Assembly: GCA_030144725.1 (NCBI GenBank)
Contig: JASKMD010000017.1
Location: forward strand, 9,695,029-9,759,028
Length of the DNA stretch: 64,000 nt
Source: Haematococcus lacustris
Taxonomy: Eukaryota; Chlorophyta; Chlorophyceae; Chlamydomonadales; Haematococcaceae
Direction: 5' to 3'
The translations under genes were made by a program, and so were the position numbers. Positions 21,973 to 33,331 of the stretch are shown one piece after another. Position 1 is the first letter of the stretch, and each line of letters starts with the position of its first letter. The notes below the pieces were generated by a model. The model did not search any database, was not told the origin of the DNA, and was given only the letters and a program-made list of their open reading frames with translations.

Positions 21973-22620
21973 ATGGCGAGGAAGAAGAGACGAACCGGTG
22001 TGGGTGGGCCTAGAGCAGTGCCGGAGGAACCCGACTTCGACATAGTTGACCGCGACGAGGCAGCACAACCCGAAGTCGACCGAGGCAGAGCGCAGAAGGA
22101 AGGCTTCAGGAGAGGCCCGCGCTGCCCGCGTTGGGGAGAATACGTTCCACGCCAGAAAGAGCAAGTTAGCCCACCTGACCGGCCACCTCCCGCAAGAGCT
22201 TTGGGATGCCTTCCTGGAACGTGCTGTGCGGCCACGAGTGAAGGCCATCAGCGAGCGGTCGGTGATTGGCAGCCTGCTGTTGGGCTTCCTCGTGCGCGGC
22301 TTGTTTACCCTGCACGCAGCCGACCTGCTTGACGCGCAAGGCCAGCCACTGACATACACAGACACAGACATCCCAGTCTCCGCAGCAGACATCCCGTACC
22401 TGAACTGTGTACAATTTGCCCCGACAGCTGTGCCGCGGCCTGCCCGGAGACGGCGAGAACACTCGGCCAAGTGCAGCAGTGGCTGCCGTGCTGGCCGCGC
22501 ACCCCGACATCCGCGCCCGCCTCGAAGCAATCCCACGCTACCTGTCTGACACCAACATGGTGGACCACGTCGGCAAGCAGCTGCAGTCAGGCGCCCCCAA
22601 CATGGGGTTGGTAATCTTCA
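21973..22620 (+). pseudogene. Frameshifted coding relic, N-terminal part of a mobile-element protein (uncertain)
   Basis: The ATG at 21,973 opens a basic start (MARKKRRTGVGGPR) and an acidic stretch (EEPDFDIVDRDEAAQPEVD). The frame then has to shift near 22,095 to continue as LAHLTGHLPQELWDAFLERA, VKAISERSVIGSLLLGFLVR and HAADLLDAQGQPL, and again near 22,410 to continue as AAVAAVLAAHPDIRARLEAI and RYLSDTNMVDHVGKQLQSG. Continuity across three frames shows a once-intact gene broken by two indels. I believe this N-terminus belongs to a large Fanzor-like protein type common in this alga, but nothing in the window proves it. Confidence 0.5.
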
Positions 22621-23160
22621 TGCAAATACTCGCTCAACACTGCACCGTTTTCGATAGCGTTTGTCACATTGGCACCTGCGAATTATTGCGCATCTACTGG
22701 CAAGCGGCGCTTTACCTCTTGCGAATGAGGCCATGCCGGCGCAAGCGATCGCGGATGCACCTCAGGTGCTCACCATCGATTGCATTAGTGCTGTATAGCG
22801 GCTTTAGTGATTGAACTGCGCCTGCTATCGAGCAGGAAGTACAATCAATGTTCAGCCCGCCAGGCTCACTCCGCAAACCTTTCATTGGTGCAGGCGGTGT
22901 CGGAGGACCGTCGTTGGGCAAGTTGACACTCGACATTGCTGCGAGGTGCGAATGGAAAGAGGTTTCTATAGCCAGCCACACAGAAAAAGGGACCCCCTTG
23001 CACAAATCGGCATGTTGTGAGCTGGCCACTATGACTTTCCAGACTTTCGAGTGTCAACATTGTTCCTAACTCAACGACACTGCTGTTGGAGAAGAGAGCA
23101 CGTCATTTCATTGAGTAGGCTTGTGGGAACATACTTTGGCGTGACCTAACTTTGCCTTGC
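22620..23160. other. Intergenic stretch, no recognised gene
   Basis: Short open frames on both strands, none with a recognisable motif. A CTTTGCCTTGCAG splice-acceptor-like sequence precedes the Pro-rich tract at 23,160. Confidence 0.3.
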
Positions 23161-23164
23161 AGTG

Positions 23165-23760
23165 CTGACTAGCCCAACCGGACCACCCCCTGGCAGCCCC
23201 ACCCCCTCCCAGCCCCAGCCCCACCCCCTCCCACCCCCTCCCACCCCCTCCCAGCCCCAGCCCCGCCCCTCCCACCCCCTCCCAGCCCCTCCTACCCTCT
23301 CCCACCCCCTCCCCCCTCCCACCTCCCCCCTCCCACCCCCTCCCACCCCCTTCCAGCCCCAGCCCCACCCCCTCCCACCCCTGGGCAGCCCACCCCTCTT
23401 GCCCCACCCCCTCCCAGCCCCACCCCCTCCCAGCCCCTCCCACCCCCTCCCAGCCCCAGCCCCGCCCTCCCACCCCCTGTCAGCCCCAGCCCCACCCCCA
23501 TCCCCGCCCTCCCACCCCTTCCCACCCCCAGCCCCGCCCTCCCACCCCCTCCTGCTGCCCCCCCCTGGCAGCAGCTGGCAGCTGCTGCTGGTGCCGCTCC
23601 TGGGCTGCCCACCCCTCCTGCTGCCCCCCCCTTGCAGCAGCTGGCAGCTGCTGCTGGTGCCGCCCTTGGGCTGCCCACCCCTCCTGCTGCCCCCCCCTGG
23701 CAGCAGCTGGCAGCTGGTGCTGGTGCCGCCCCTGGCATGCTCACCCCTCCATCTGAGCAG
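23165..23760. repeat. C-rich imperfect repeat and 66-bp tandem repeat
   Basis: CCCAGCCCCACCCCCTCC-type units fill 23,165-23,540. A 66-bp unit (CTGGCAGCAGCTGGCAGCTG / CTGCTGGTGCCGC core) then repeats just over three times to 23,760. Both strands are open in several frames (up to 282 codons, Pro-rich or Gly-rich). With no splice structure or conserved part, I treat it as repeat. Confidence 0.75.
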
Positions 23761-24305
23761 CAGGGGGCCACAGCGGAGCATAACACGAGCTCGACACGCA
23801 AGCGGGGGGCGGGCGGGAGGGATCGGACCCAACATGTCGAGGAAGGTAACATAGCAATGGCATACACACCTTGTGAGGCATTGCAGAGTGGCCAGGCCAA
23901 CAGTACTGCTCACGAAGGGGTCAAGCATCGAAGCAACCTTGCATGTTTCTGAGCATGGGTGGAGGGGCGCTGTTACATCGGTTTGGCATGCCATGTGAGC
24001 CGTTTTGACTGCGGCGACTGTCCCTCACTATGTGCAGGTGCTCCTGGGCCACGTCGGTCGCGGCGGTCTCTCGCGGCGAGGCCCGCATGAGCAAAAAGTG
24101 CACGGATTTGAATGTGGAGATTTGAGCCGCCATAGCACCCAGCACACTGCACTGTATTAAATGATACAAGCTGCACCGCATAGCTGAAAGAGTCCTCTAT
24201 CCAGGGATGTGCGAAACATAAATAGAAACCACGTGGCTGAGACGCGGCGTCGTTTTTATTACCAGGGGTCAGTTTCCTGTCATTTGCTGTTAGTTGGGGA
24301 CACCT
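23760..24305. other. Intergenic stretch, no recognised gene
   Basis: Nothing identifiable. Short frames only. Confidence 0.3.
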
Positions 24306-25727
24306 GAGCTGCAGACCGCTTTCGGCAACATCCTCACGCTGCTCTTCGCTGGCAGGCTCAAGAAGTCAGTGTCCCTCGCCGGGGCCAAGGTCCTGCTGGG
24401 GCACTCAACGAGCACCAGCGCAGATTTGGGGTGAGGGAGCTGGTTGGTGGGCACCTGCCAGCCTGGTCCAAGCGGCAGTGCACCTATGTGCGCCGCATGG
24501 TGTGCGGGCTTGAAGGTCACCTGGCTGGTGGAGGAGGGTGGGGTGGTGGTGACTGAAGCCATGCAGGCTGAGGTGGCTTTGCAGCGGGGCCTGCTTGAGC
24601 TGAGGGAGGGAGAGAAGGTGGATCACGACTAGGTGGAGGATCCAGCAAACCGAGGCCGGCTGCTGCGCCATGCGGTGCACACCACCAGAGAGACGGAGGC
24701 AGCCATGGCAGCCTGGCAGCTGGATATGGTGCCCTGGCAGCAGTCTGAGCCCACCAACCTTTTGACGAGGCCCCCCCGCCCCCCCACTCCCTATGCCCTC
24801 ACCCCCACCAGCAAGTGCCAGGCTCGGCACATCTTCATCGACACCCGGGGCCTCTACGGCTTGATGCGTGACGCTGGCATGCTGGGGGTGCTGACGGAGC
24901 AGGGGGTCACCTCCTTGCCAAAGTTCAGGAACGGTGCCCTACCTGACTCAGCGAAGCCGGGCCACTACATTGAAGGGCCCAATAAACGGCCAGGTGAGTG
25001 CTCCTTGCAGTGAGGTGCCAGCCTTGGGTGCTCAGGCAGCTGCCTTGTGTGCTATCAGTTGCCTTGTGCGCCTTCATTAGCTGCCTTGTGAGCCTTCAGC
25101 CAGCTGCCTGCACAAGCCGATGAGGTGCATCGGTTGTGTTTATGGTGGCTGCAGGTGGCCAACTGATGGGACGCATTGCTGCCTAACCCTCGCCGCCCGA
25201 AGCTCGCCAGCCCCAAGCACAGATTCGTGCACACCAATGGAGTCGCCATCAGCGTGATGTTCCTGCGGCCCAAGCCTGCAACGCCACCCGCAGAGCTGCC
25301 GCTGATGAGCAAGGGCATGGGCGCAGTCAACCCGCTGGCCCATCTTCACGCGGAGTGGCTGGGCGTCGACCCGGGCAAGACGGTGGCCACGGTGGCGCAC
25401 GAGGAGCGCGACGCTGATGGCAACGTGGTTTCAGTGTGGCAGCGGACGCTTACAGCCGTTCAGTACTACCGGGACAGCGGCATCACGCGGCAGGCCCAGG
25501 CGACCAAGACCTGGCTGGCCAGTGTGAAGCCGCAGCTCACAGCTCTGTCGCGGGTCAGCAGCAAGCCCAGCTCGCTGGCCTTGTACCGGCGGTTCGCCGA
25601 CACCGTCCTGGCGACGTACAACGCCATGTGGGCCGAGGTCTCAAAGCCGCGCTGAGCCAACGCCAAGTTCAGGCTTCAATGTGGCAAGAAGCGCGTGGTG
25701 GCTTCGTTCCGGGCCAAGGTAAGGCCC
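24306..25727 (+). pseudogene. Fanzor-like RNA-guided nuclease relic with RuvC-I motif
   Basis: Coding pieces follow one another on the plus strand: LQTAFGNILTLLFAGRLKKS, ELVGGHLPAWSKRQCTYVRR, RLLRHAVHTTRETEAAMAAW, KCQARHIFIDTRGLYGLMRD, an intron (donor after 24,993, acceptor before about 25,156), HRFVHTNGVAISVMFLRPK, then WLGVDPGKTVATVAHEERD, which has the Asp of a RuvC-I motif. The helical part LASVKPQLTALSRV...LATYNAMWAEV aligns with LAPIKPHLQHL...LATWDAVWEV in the 55.9-kb copy. Breaks: frameshifts between 24,420 and 24,560, in-frame TAG at 24,630, a stop at the start of the second exon, and TGA at 25,653 where the sense continues (ANAKFRLQCGKKRVVASF) to a GT donor near 25,717. It lies tail to tail with INTS11. 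The second half (RuvC-II/III) is missing. Confidence 0.75.
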
Positions 25728-26167
25728 AATAGCAGATGCCACGAGCTAGGCAGCAGTCAACCAAAGTCAGCTCACTTGGCCTGCTACTGCTGTTGCTGCC
25801 TTTGCTGCCTAACCCCAGCTTGCTGTTGTTGCTGCTGCTATACCTGACCTTACACATGTGCCACTGTGTCTTGCTATATGTGGCATTTCTTGCACCCCGA
25901 TTGGCGCAGCAAGGGATTGACGCAGAAGGAATAGATTGTCAACGTAATGTCAAGTCACTATACTGGGCAGCTGATATTATCAGTGATAGTGTATTACATA
26001 TTTAGACAACTCTTGTGACGAGAAAATTGCTGAGGTAGCAAAGGAAAAAAATTGCCGCGGTCAGCCTTGCAACTGGCGACTGGAGCAACTCGTTTGGGAT
26101 GTGGGCAACATCACAACTAATTTATGCCTCGTTTCGTGCCTCAATTCATGCCGCAGGGGCTCGCGCC
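25728..26167. other. Region between the Fanzor-like relic and INTS11, with TGTAA signal
   Basis: AT-richer sequence. On the minus strand TGTAA (25,993-25,997), the usual volvocine poly(A) signal, lies about 170 bases beyond the INTS11 stop and is a plausible end for that transcript. Confidence 0.45.
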
Positions 26168-29100
26168 TTAATCCCACGTGACCTGGAAGCAGCGCCCGGA
26201 CCCGAGCTCTCTCAGCCACCCAGCGTCCCCCACTGGGTGCAGCAGGCGCGGCTGAAGAGCCATACCCCCCTGGTGCTGAGCTGCCAGCACGCCCTGAAGT
26301 GGCAAAGCATTGCAGGGGGGTGGCAGCTCTGGCGCCCAATCGTCACCCTCCGCGACCCCTGCTGTTGCGTTGCCACCAGTGCCACCCCCACGGTCGGGGT
26401 CAGCGCGTGGCAGCCAGCGCTGGTCCAGCTGCAGTGTTACAGGGATGGGTGGTGCGGGGACCCGGACGTTGCTCCAGTCGCCAGTGCGCGGGTAAGTGCA
26501 GCTCACCCCAAATAATCTGAGTACAGGAGCAGGAGTGGGGCGCAGAAGCACAGGCGAGAGATATGAGCATGGGCATGAGCAGAGGCAAGGCCAAGGCAAA
26601 AATGTGGCAGTTTTTGGGCGGGTGTGGCAACACCCAGGGCGGTCAATCTGTGATTATGTGAGAATTCAGATGCTGTGGCAAGCGGATCAGTGCCAGGTCA
26701 GCTTGATTGCTCCCCGATTGGTCAGCGGCAGGTATGGCTGGGGAGGGGAGGGGCACGAGCTGGGGAGGCTGCCTAGAGCGACCCTGGTAGCACCCTTAAT
26801 AAAATAGACATTTCTTGGAATGGCATCTTTTGTGATGGAGGATGCGGTGTGTACATGTGGGTCAGGGAGTTGAGATGAAAGCGATGAGGTCTGCAAGTGG
26901 CACTGCTGTTGCTGCTGCTGGCGGTGCTAGCGTCACTGGTGGCTTGTGGAAGTGTGACATGGTGTGATGTGGGTGCCCATATCCCAGGCCATGTGTCAAA
27001 CCTTGTGATGGTGGGCGCCAGAAATTCCATGCCACGCCGATCGCCATGGACCAGCATGACTGCCCCAGGTGAGGTAGCGGCTACCAGCTGCAGGATGCCT
27101 TTGACGTCTGCGTGGGCACTGAAGGCTGAGTAGCGCACCTGCACACAGCCAGCAGCGCAACATGTGCAGGCCACTGGCCCGGGTCCTGGCCCTGGTCCTG
27201 TCACTGTCCCTGTCTTTGGTCCTGTCCCTGGTCCTGAAGCGTTTGGGTGCGACATTTGAGTGCAGCCGTCCCCCAACAGGGGGCTGGGGCCCAGCAAGGG
27301 TTTGCCAGCGCCTGTCACCTCTTGGGTCTCATTTCACTGGAATGAGTCATCAGGGTTGGGAGGGAGTTGAGCGACAGGACAGCCACCCAGCATCACCACC
27401 TCGCTGCACAACAGTATGCTCGGCTTTAGGTATTTAGCTTGGTGCCCTGTTGTTAGTGTGGTTCTTTCTGGGGCTTGACTTGTTGGGGAGAGGTTTGGCG
27501 AGGGAGGATGCTTGGCAGCAAACACCAGCGCCTGCACTGAATCCAAGGCTGTAGGCTTGTATCACAGCTGAAAGCCTGGCTGCTGCTGCCAGAGTCTCCC
27601 TGCTGCCTCCACACCCTACTGCCCCTCCAGCCCCTGTCTGCAATACCAGCCAGCAGCCATGACCTCCCCATCTCATTTACCTTGCACTTCACGGAGACCA
27701 GGCTGCTGCCCACCCGCACCTCACTGACTGACCCAGACATCAGCTTGCCACCCACTGTCCCTGCTGCCTGCAGTCAAGGGCCACGAGCAGCATTGCCTGG
27801 TTGCCGCCATCGGCAAGACAGCCCATCCCCTGTGTCGCTTACCCACCAGGAGTCCGCCTCTACCCATAAGCCCCCATCTCCTCTTCCTCCCTACCAAGCC
27901 CTGCCTGCCCCATCCCTGCTATTAGACCTTCCAGTTTCTCAGCCTGGGCCCTCCCCTCCCCTCCCCTCCCCTCCCCTCCCCTCCCCTCCCCTCCCCTCCC
28001 CTCCCCTCCCCTCCCCTCCCCTCCCCTCCCCTCCCCTCCCCTCCCCTCCCCTCCCCTCCCCTCCCCTCCCCTCCCCTCCCCTCCCCTCCCCTCCCCTCCC
28101 CTCCCCTCCCCTCCCCTCCCCTCCCCTCCCCTCCCCTCCCCTCCCCTCCCCTCCCCTCCCCTCCCCTCCCCTCCCCTCCCCTCCCCTCCCCTCCCCTCCC
28201 CTCCCCTCCCCTCCCCTCCCCTCCCCTCCCCTCCCCTCCCCTCCCCTCCCCTCCCCTCCCCTCCCCTCCCCTCCCCTCCCCTCCCCTCCCCTCCCCTCCC
28301 CTCCCCTCCCCTCCCCTCCCCTCCCCTCCTCTCCCCTCCCCTCCCCTCCCCTCCCCTCCCCTCCTCTCCCCTCCCCTCCCCTCCCCTCCCCAGCTCTGAC
28401 CCACTTTGTACTACCCTAGCCTGCTGCTCAGCGTGGTGTGGCCCACCTGGTAGCCGGGCAGCAGCACCAGGTTGCGGGGGTCCGGGGCCCAGGCCTTGAA
28501 CACCTCCAGGGACACCCCGCCTGTCAACATGCCTGGCGTGGCAAACAGCACACAAGGCCCCTGTATCGCCAGCAGCCAGTCAATCAGCAAGCAGGCAGGT
28601 GGGCCAGGTAGGCAGGCGGGCAGCAGAGGCAGGGCAAGCAAGGAGGTGGGGCATGCAGGGCAGGTAGGCTGGCAGGTCAATACGTAGGTGGCATGTCCTC
28701 ATGAGGAGGGACTGCAGCCTCAGCGTGAACAGATGCTGCAAAACCCTGACCCTAACCCTGACTCTACCCCTAACTCTACCCCCAACTTTACCCCTAGCCC
28801 TGGCCCTAGCCCCAACCCTACCCCTAGCCCTCTCCACTGCCCCATGCTGTGCCAAGCGGGCTACACAGGTGAGCACCTGTGCTTGAGCACAGGCAGGTGA
28901 AGGAGTGGTCGCTGTCAGTGCCTGGCTGCAGAACAGCTGTGGCTGAAGCGGTGTACACCATCATCACACCACGCTGTGGAGGCTAGCACGCATGACATAA
29001 GTGTGGGCCAGTCAGCTGAACACAACATGGCCCTGCAGGTGGTGGGCCACAGCTCGTGTGGCAGTGTCGCACAGCTGCGGGGCACAGCCCAGATGGTGGT

Positions 29101-32100
29101 AGTGAGTGTAGCCCAGCCACCACTGCTACATCCACCACTGACTGCCACCTGAGTGCGTCCTGAACAGGGCAGCACACACGCAGGCACATGTACGTTCACT
29201 GTATGCACATGGAGGCGGCTAAGGCACCTGGTGGTTGATGTGCGCTGGTTGCCACGCCTGCACCGTCTGAAAGCTGAAGGCAGCCGCCCGGCTGCCGTCC
29301 TGCCGCAGTGCCTCGCTGGCCCAGTTTACACAGCTCTTGTACAGCGCATTGGCGCGCCCTGTCATCGCGCCAGAGATGAAGAGCGGCACCCGGGCAGTGA
29401 GGCCCAGCCGCGCCCAGGCGTCCTCCACCAGCAGCAGCAGCTCCTGGGCTCGGCCCGCAAAGACAGGGATCAGGACTTTGCCTCCAGACAACACACAGCG
29501 CTGGACCTGCAGCAGCATCAGCATGGGTGTACGGGCTAACGTCATACTCTGACCACTTATTTGCAAGAACCCCTACAATAACAATATTAACAATAATAAC
29601 ATGCTAATAACGACAATGATAACCAATCGCCTGTACCTTAATCAATTATAATGGTGTGCATATCAATAAGTAGAGCTCCAAGCAGTGGAGATGGCTGACA
29701 TCAGGCATGCAGCTGTAGGGCAGGGAGGAGAGTGTGGGAGAGCAGGGCATGGAGGGGCAGGGTGGGACAACTGACATCAATACAGCATTTTTTTTTCGTT
29801 TTGCCCTGATGCATGATCCATAGCTCAAGGTGACATGGCATAGGTTCCCTTGGACTTATTGCTCGGCCTTACTTCACAACATCGCTCAGTTAAAAAATTC
29901 TGCAAAAACTACGCTGAAATACGCAAAACCGCAGATTACAGGTCATTTTTTTGGCGCAGTGCGAGGTAGTGCAGCTCGCAAAGCGACCGTTTCATAGCGC
30001 AAAAGGACCCCTGAAATGTGGCATTTCATAGCGATCGCTATATATCACGTGAAAATAAAAACACTGCTGTGCAGTGTTCTGCTGCCTTTCTGCCTGTCTC
30101 GCACTCCATGTTCAGCTGCCTATTCGGCCGCTCATTGTGCTCAGGGCCCTCATGGTGCCCCACCCATGCCTCCAGCCTTCCTGGCCACACCTCGGACAGC
30201 AGCTCCCGCTCCCGGCTCTTCTTGCTGTCCCGCAAGCTGGCGGCATAGGTGCTCTCAGTCACCAGCAAGTCAGGGCGCAGACACACCAGCTGGGCTGAGC
30301 CCAGGTGCCGGTCTGCCGTGGTGTTGTAGTCCCCTGGCCAGGTGGGGATGGTGCAGCGGTGGCAGCAGGCAGCACAGGGGGCACTGGGGGCGGGACTAGC
30401 ACAGCCCACGGGAACTGGCAGGGGCCAGAGGGTGGATGAGCACTGGCTGGGGCAAGGACTTGTATGGTCTGTGTGGCGAGTAAGGGTCAGGCATGGGAGG
30501 GTCAGGCAGGGGAGGGTCGGGCAGAGGAGGAAGAGGCGCCATGCACCTCAGCGTCTCATGGCCTGGAGGCGCTCAGGGCACAAGCCGACACACCTGATGC
30601 TGACACAACCACGTGGGTCAATAGAACCAGATATGGAGGGTCACTGTCTAGCTCCACCAACGCTGACACACATGTTTGGTAATGCTGCCTGACCACACCT
30701 TGTGATGCTTAGGCCTGGCAGCTACTGCTTCCTGGCAGCAGGGCCAGAGGGGCCACAGGAATGCAAGAGGCAGGCCGGGCAGCAGGGGGCCATCACCCTC
30801 ACCTGTGTACAGCACACTGTGTGCGCCCACCTTGACGTGGAACATGGCAGCACCCAGCACATGGCCAGCCAAGAAGGCTTGCAGCTGCACCCCAGGCGCC
30901 ACCTGCGCTGCCAGCAGGTGCCAGCAAGTATTGGGGGAGGGTCTGGCCGCCAGGGCATGTGCCTGAGGCAAACAGTGAGCCAGCATGTTGAGTGAAGTCA
31001 GTTGCATTCCATACAGGCTCCATAAGCGGGGGGCGAGAAGGCACGGGCAGCATGGGGTGGTGGGCAGGCAGGCTGGGGCAGGCAGCTGGCAGGGGTGGAC
31101 AGTAAGCAGTGGCAGGCGACATGCAAGGAAAAGTTGCAGGCGAGGGCAGCAGAGAGGCCATCGAGCAGCTCACCTGGACTACCTGGTTCAGGTCCACCCC
31201 CACCACCCGCTGCATGCAGTTAGTCACATCAGCTCGGGAGTACCACTCCTTGTCACCTTGCCGCTCTGTCATCACCTGCAGCACCGCGCAGCAACACAGG
31301 CCCTCATCCCCAATCCCAAGCCAAGCTGGCCACCCACCTCCAGCAATACTGGCTGCGGTGCGCGGATAAGATGGCTGTGCCCTCCCCCATAGCCACAACA
31401 GGAACTAGGGCAGTCACAGGGCAATGTGCTGATGGCAGGCGGCAGCCACCACCATAGCATGCTGTTATCCTGTGCAAAGCTGAGCACCCTCACCCTCATC
31501 CTCGCCCGCTCCCTCACCCCTATTTTCACCACGTGCCAGGTCTAACCTTGTGATAGTCCTCCAAGACGATGGGCATGATAGCCCGGGTGGGGTGCGTCAT
31601 GTAAATGGGCCCGCTGTAACCGTGCTTCTGCGCAGACAGGTGCTGGACACCCTGGTGGCAGCCGCACAACACCTTGCGCCTCTCAACCCATGGAACACAT
31701 GCTTGCCAAGGCAGGCATCGCAATGCTGGGCAGCGTGTCACATGACAGCCAGGCCCTGACACCCAGCACTCTGCACATTCTTGGTCGTGGCTGTGACTAG
31801 CAAGCCTGGAAGGTGCTGGGCCTTGGGGCTGCGCAGAGGTGTGGTGCTTTGTGCCATGAGTGGGCTTGTGAGGTGGTGCTGGGCATGCATGACAGAGCTA
31901 GCTAGCTACTGAGCTGCCTGTGAGGTGCTGCAAGCACCTGAGGCCCATGCCATGGAGGATGTGACACACAGGCTGCTGGGTGAGGCGGGCAGGTGCATGG
32001 GTTGATGGAGGGTAGACTGGCGCCTGCCTGGCTGCTGACCTCTGTGAAGTATGGGAGAGCCGCACAGTGGTCCAGATGGAAGTGGGTTATAAACACGGCG

Positions 32101-32437
32101 GTAATCATCTCCGTCATGCGCCCAGTGAAGGGCAGAAGAGAGAAGTCAGGGAACCTGCAAGTGTGGTACACAAGCAGGCAGTGTGGGTCTGCGTGCACAA
32201 CCAGCGCACGGTTGTGTTGTGCTCGCCTGCGAGCATCGCGATAGGACAAATGCATTCCACAGTCGAACATCAGGTACTGGCCGCCGATGTGCATCACTAC
32301 GCAGCTGCGGCCCACGTCTTGACCGGCTCCTGTGCATGATGCCAGCAGCAGCGTGTGCTCTAAACAGGACACAGGGCGCTTTGCACAGCGAAGAAATCCT
32401 GCCTACCCAGTACAATGGTGTCTATTGTCGATGCCAT
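26168..32437 (-). CDS. INTS11: Integrator subunit 11 / CPSF73-II, RNA endonuclease
   Basis: Metallo-beta-lactamase/beta-CASP endonuclease that cleaves nascent RNA in the nuclear Integrator complex. Twelve exons keep frame: 32407-32437, 32227-32329, 32040-32154, 31547-31627, 31174-31275, 30803-30902, 30191-30333, 29228-29506, 28447-28560, 27681-27767, 27002-27138, 26168-26501, giving 541 residues starting [17 protein letters not shown]. Zinc ligands are visible: HFHLDH at 69-74, AGHVLGA His158, GDYN Asp179. Beta-CASP signatures are TESTY (Glu204), FSAHAD (His394) and LVHGD (His416). Exon 2 ends in a GC donor (AG|GCGAGC). The conserved FALGRAQE reads FAGRAQE, lacking Leu. The C-terminus ([13 protein letters not shown]) is about 60-70 residues shorter than human or plant proteins, so a further exon may exist: CAG|GTCACG near 26,180 is a possible donor. 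The last junction has a poor acceptor and is the least certain. Confidence 0.92.
27950..28390. repeat. CCCCT pentanucleotide array in an INTS11 intron, about 88 copies
   Basis: It lies in the intron between exons 9 and 10 of INTS11. Pure except for two units near 28,328 and 28,363 with a CCTCT variant. Transcribed as GGGGA repeats in the INTS11 pre-mRNA. Confidence 0.96.
28735..28840. repeat. Degenerate CCCTAA/CCCTGA-like tract
   Basis: Imperfect CCCTAACCCTGACTCTACC-type repeats inside an INTS11 intron, superficially telomere-like but irregular. A similar CCCTGG tract is at 46,555-46,680. Confidence 0.6.
29770..30075. mobile_element. Deletion derivative of an hAT-like element, in an INTS11 intron
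   Basis: The left part (29,790-29,940: CGTTTTGCCCTGATGC, GACATGGCATAGGTTC, CGCAAAACCGCAG) matches 46,145-46,265. The right part (29,990-30,070: CATAGCGATCGCTATATAT, ACACTGCTGTGCAGTG) matches the right end of the hAT-like relic at 47,970-48,059. It has only the ends and no coding sequence, and it sits between INTS11 exons 7 and 8. Confidence 0.6.
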
Positions 32438-33331
32438 TGTAGTGAATGCCTCCTTTCATCTGATTGGCCAATCAAGGCAATTGGGCGGCAGTCCCTGCGG
32501 AAACCTGCATTCTTTGTTTACATGTACAGTACGCAAACCATGTTTACATAATGTATTGTTGTCGCTGTGGTGCTACGGGCCTGCTGTGATGTGATGGGCC
32601 CAAAGCTCAACAGGAGTACGGCGATAGCAGCCACTTCAACAGATCTGCAGGCTGGGGAGCCCACAGCAGACAAGGTTGCGCTGTGTCTACGATCATCAGT
32701 GCACAGGGTCTGCCCCCTCGTCCCTCTTGAATCGGACCACCAGGGACCACTAGGGACCACTTAGATGATGCTATGGGGCTGTGTGGAGTCATGTTCCCAT
32801 GCACATTGCACATGGCACGGGCGCCGGGGTAGGGTTTAGGATTAGGGTTAGCTACACTATCGCCTGACACATGTGACAGGGCTATAGCCTAGAATTGGCA
32901 TGACAAACATGCACTTATTGCATGCTCAAGAGAGGGGGGACACACACTGCTGGTCAGCAACCTACAGCAAAAGACATGGCAACCTCCCATCCATCGCAAC
33001 CGGGGTCATCTCACGGCCCCTCATAGAGAGCACCAGTCCATTGCAGCCTCCTAGGGCCTTTTCTTTCGACCCATGCAAACACTCGATTCACACGTGCTCT
33101 CTGCCATCCCACCATATTGCCTGGTGGGTTTCACTACACAGCGCCCAGCATGACTTGCAGCATTTGTCGACCACAATCTTGAGCTCTCAACCCATCCGCA
33201 CCCTTCCAGATGACACAGCAATCCTTTGCTCGTCACCACCTCAGCCAGGCTCGTATTGCCTAGTCAGTTGCAGCAGCTGGCAGCACCCCTGACTCCCTCA
33301 CTGCTATCTTTGTGGTCCTAGGCCTGCTCCA
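32438..33331. other. Region between INTS11 start and the SET gene 3' end
   Basis: The INTS11 promoter must lie just right of 32,437; I see no clear TATA box. The segment 32,780-32,960 (minus) resembles the 3' noncoding region of the Fanzor-like elements (TGTCATGCCAATTCTAGGCT, CCCTGTCACATG, GTGTCAGGCGATAGTGTAG). It includes a short interstitial TTTAGGATTAGGGTTAG. Confidence 0.45.

Noticed and set aside
23146..23994. Gly-rich (minus) or Pro-rich (plus) proteins of 202-282 codons
   Set aside because: Low-complexity translation of C-rich and 66-bp tandem repeats, with overlapping frames on both strands and no conserved part.
32827..32852. Telomeric repeat
   Set aside because: Only about 25 bases of irregular TTTAGGA/TTAGGG inside a mobile-element fragment; not a chromosome end.
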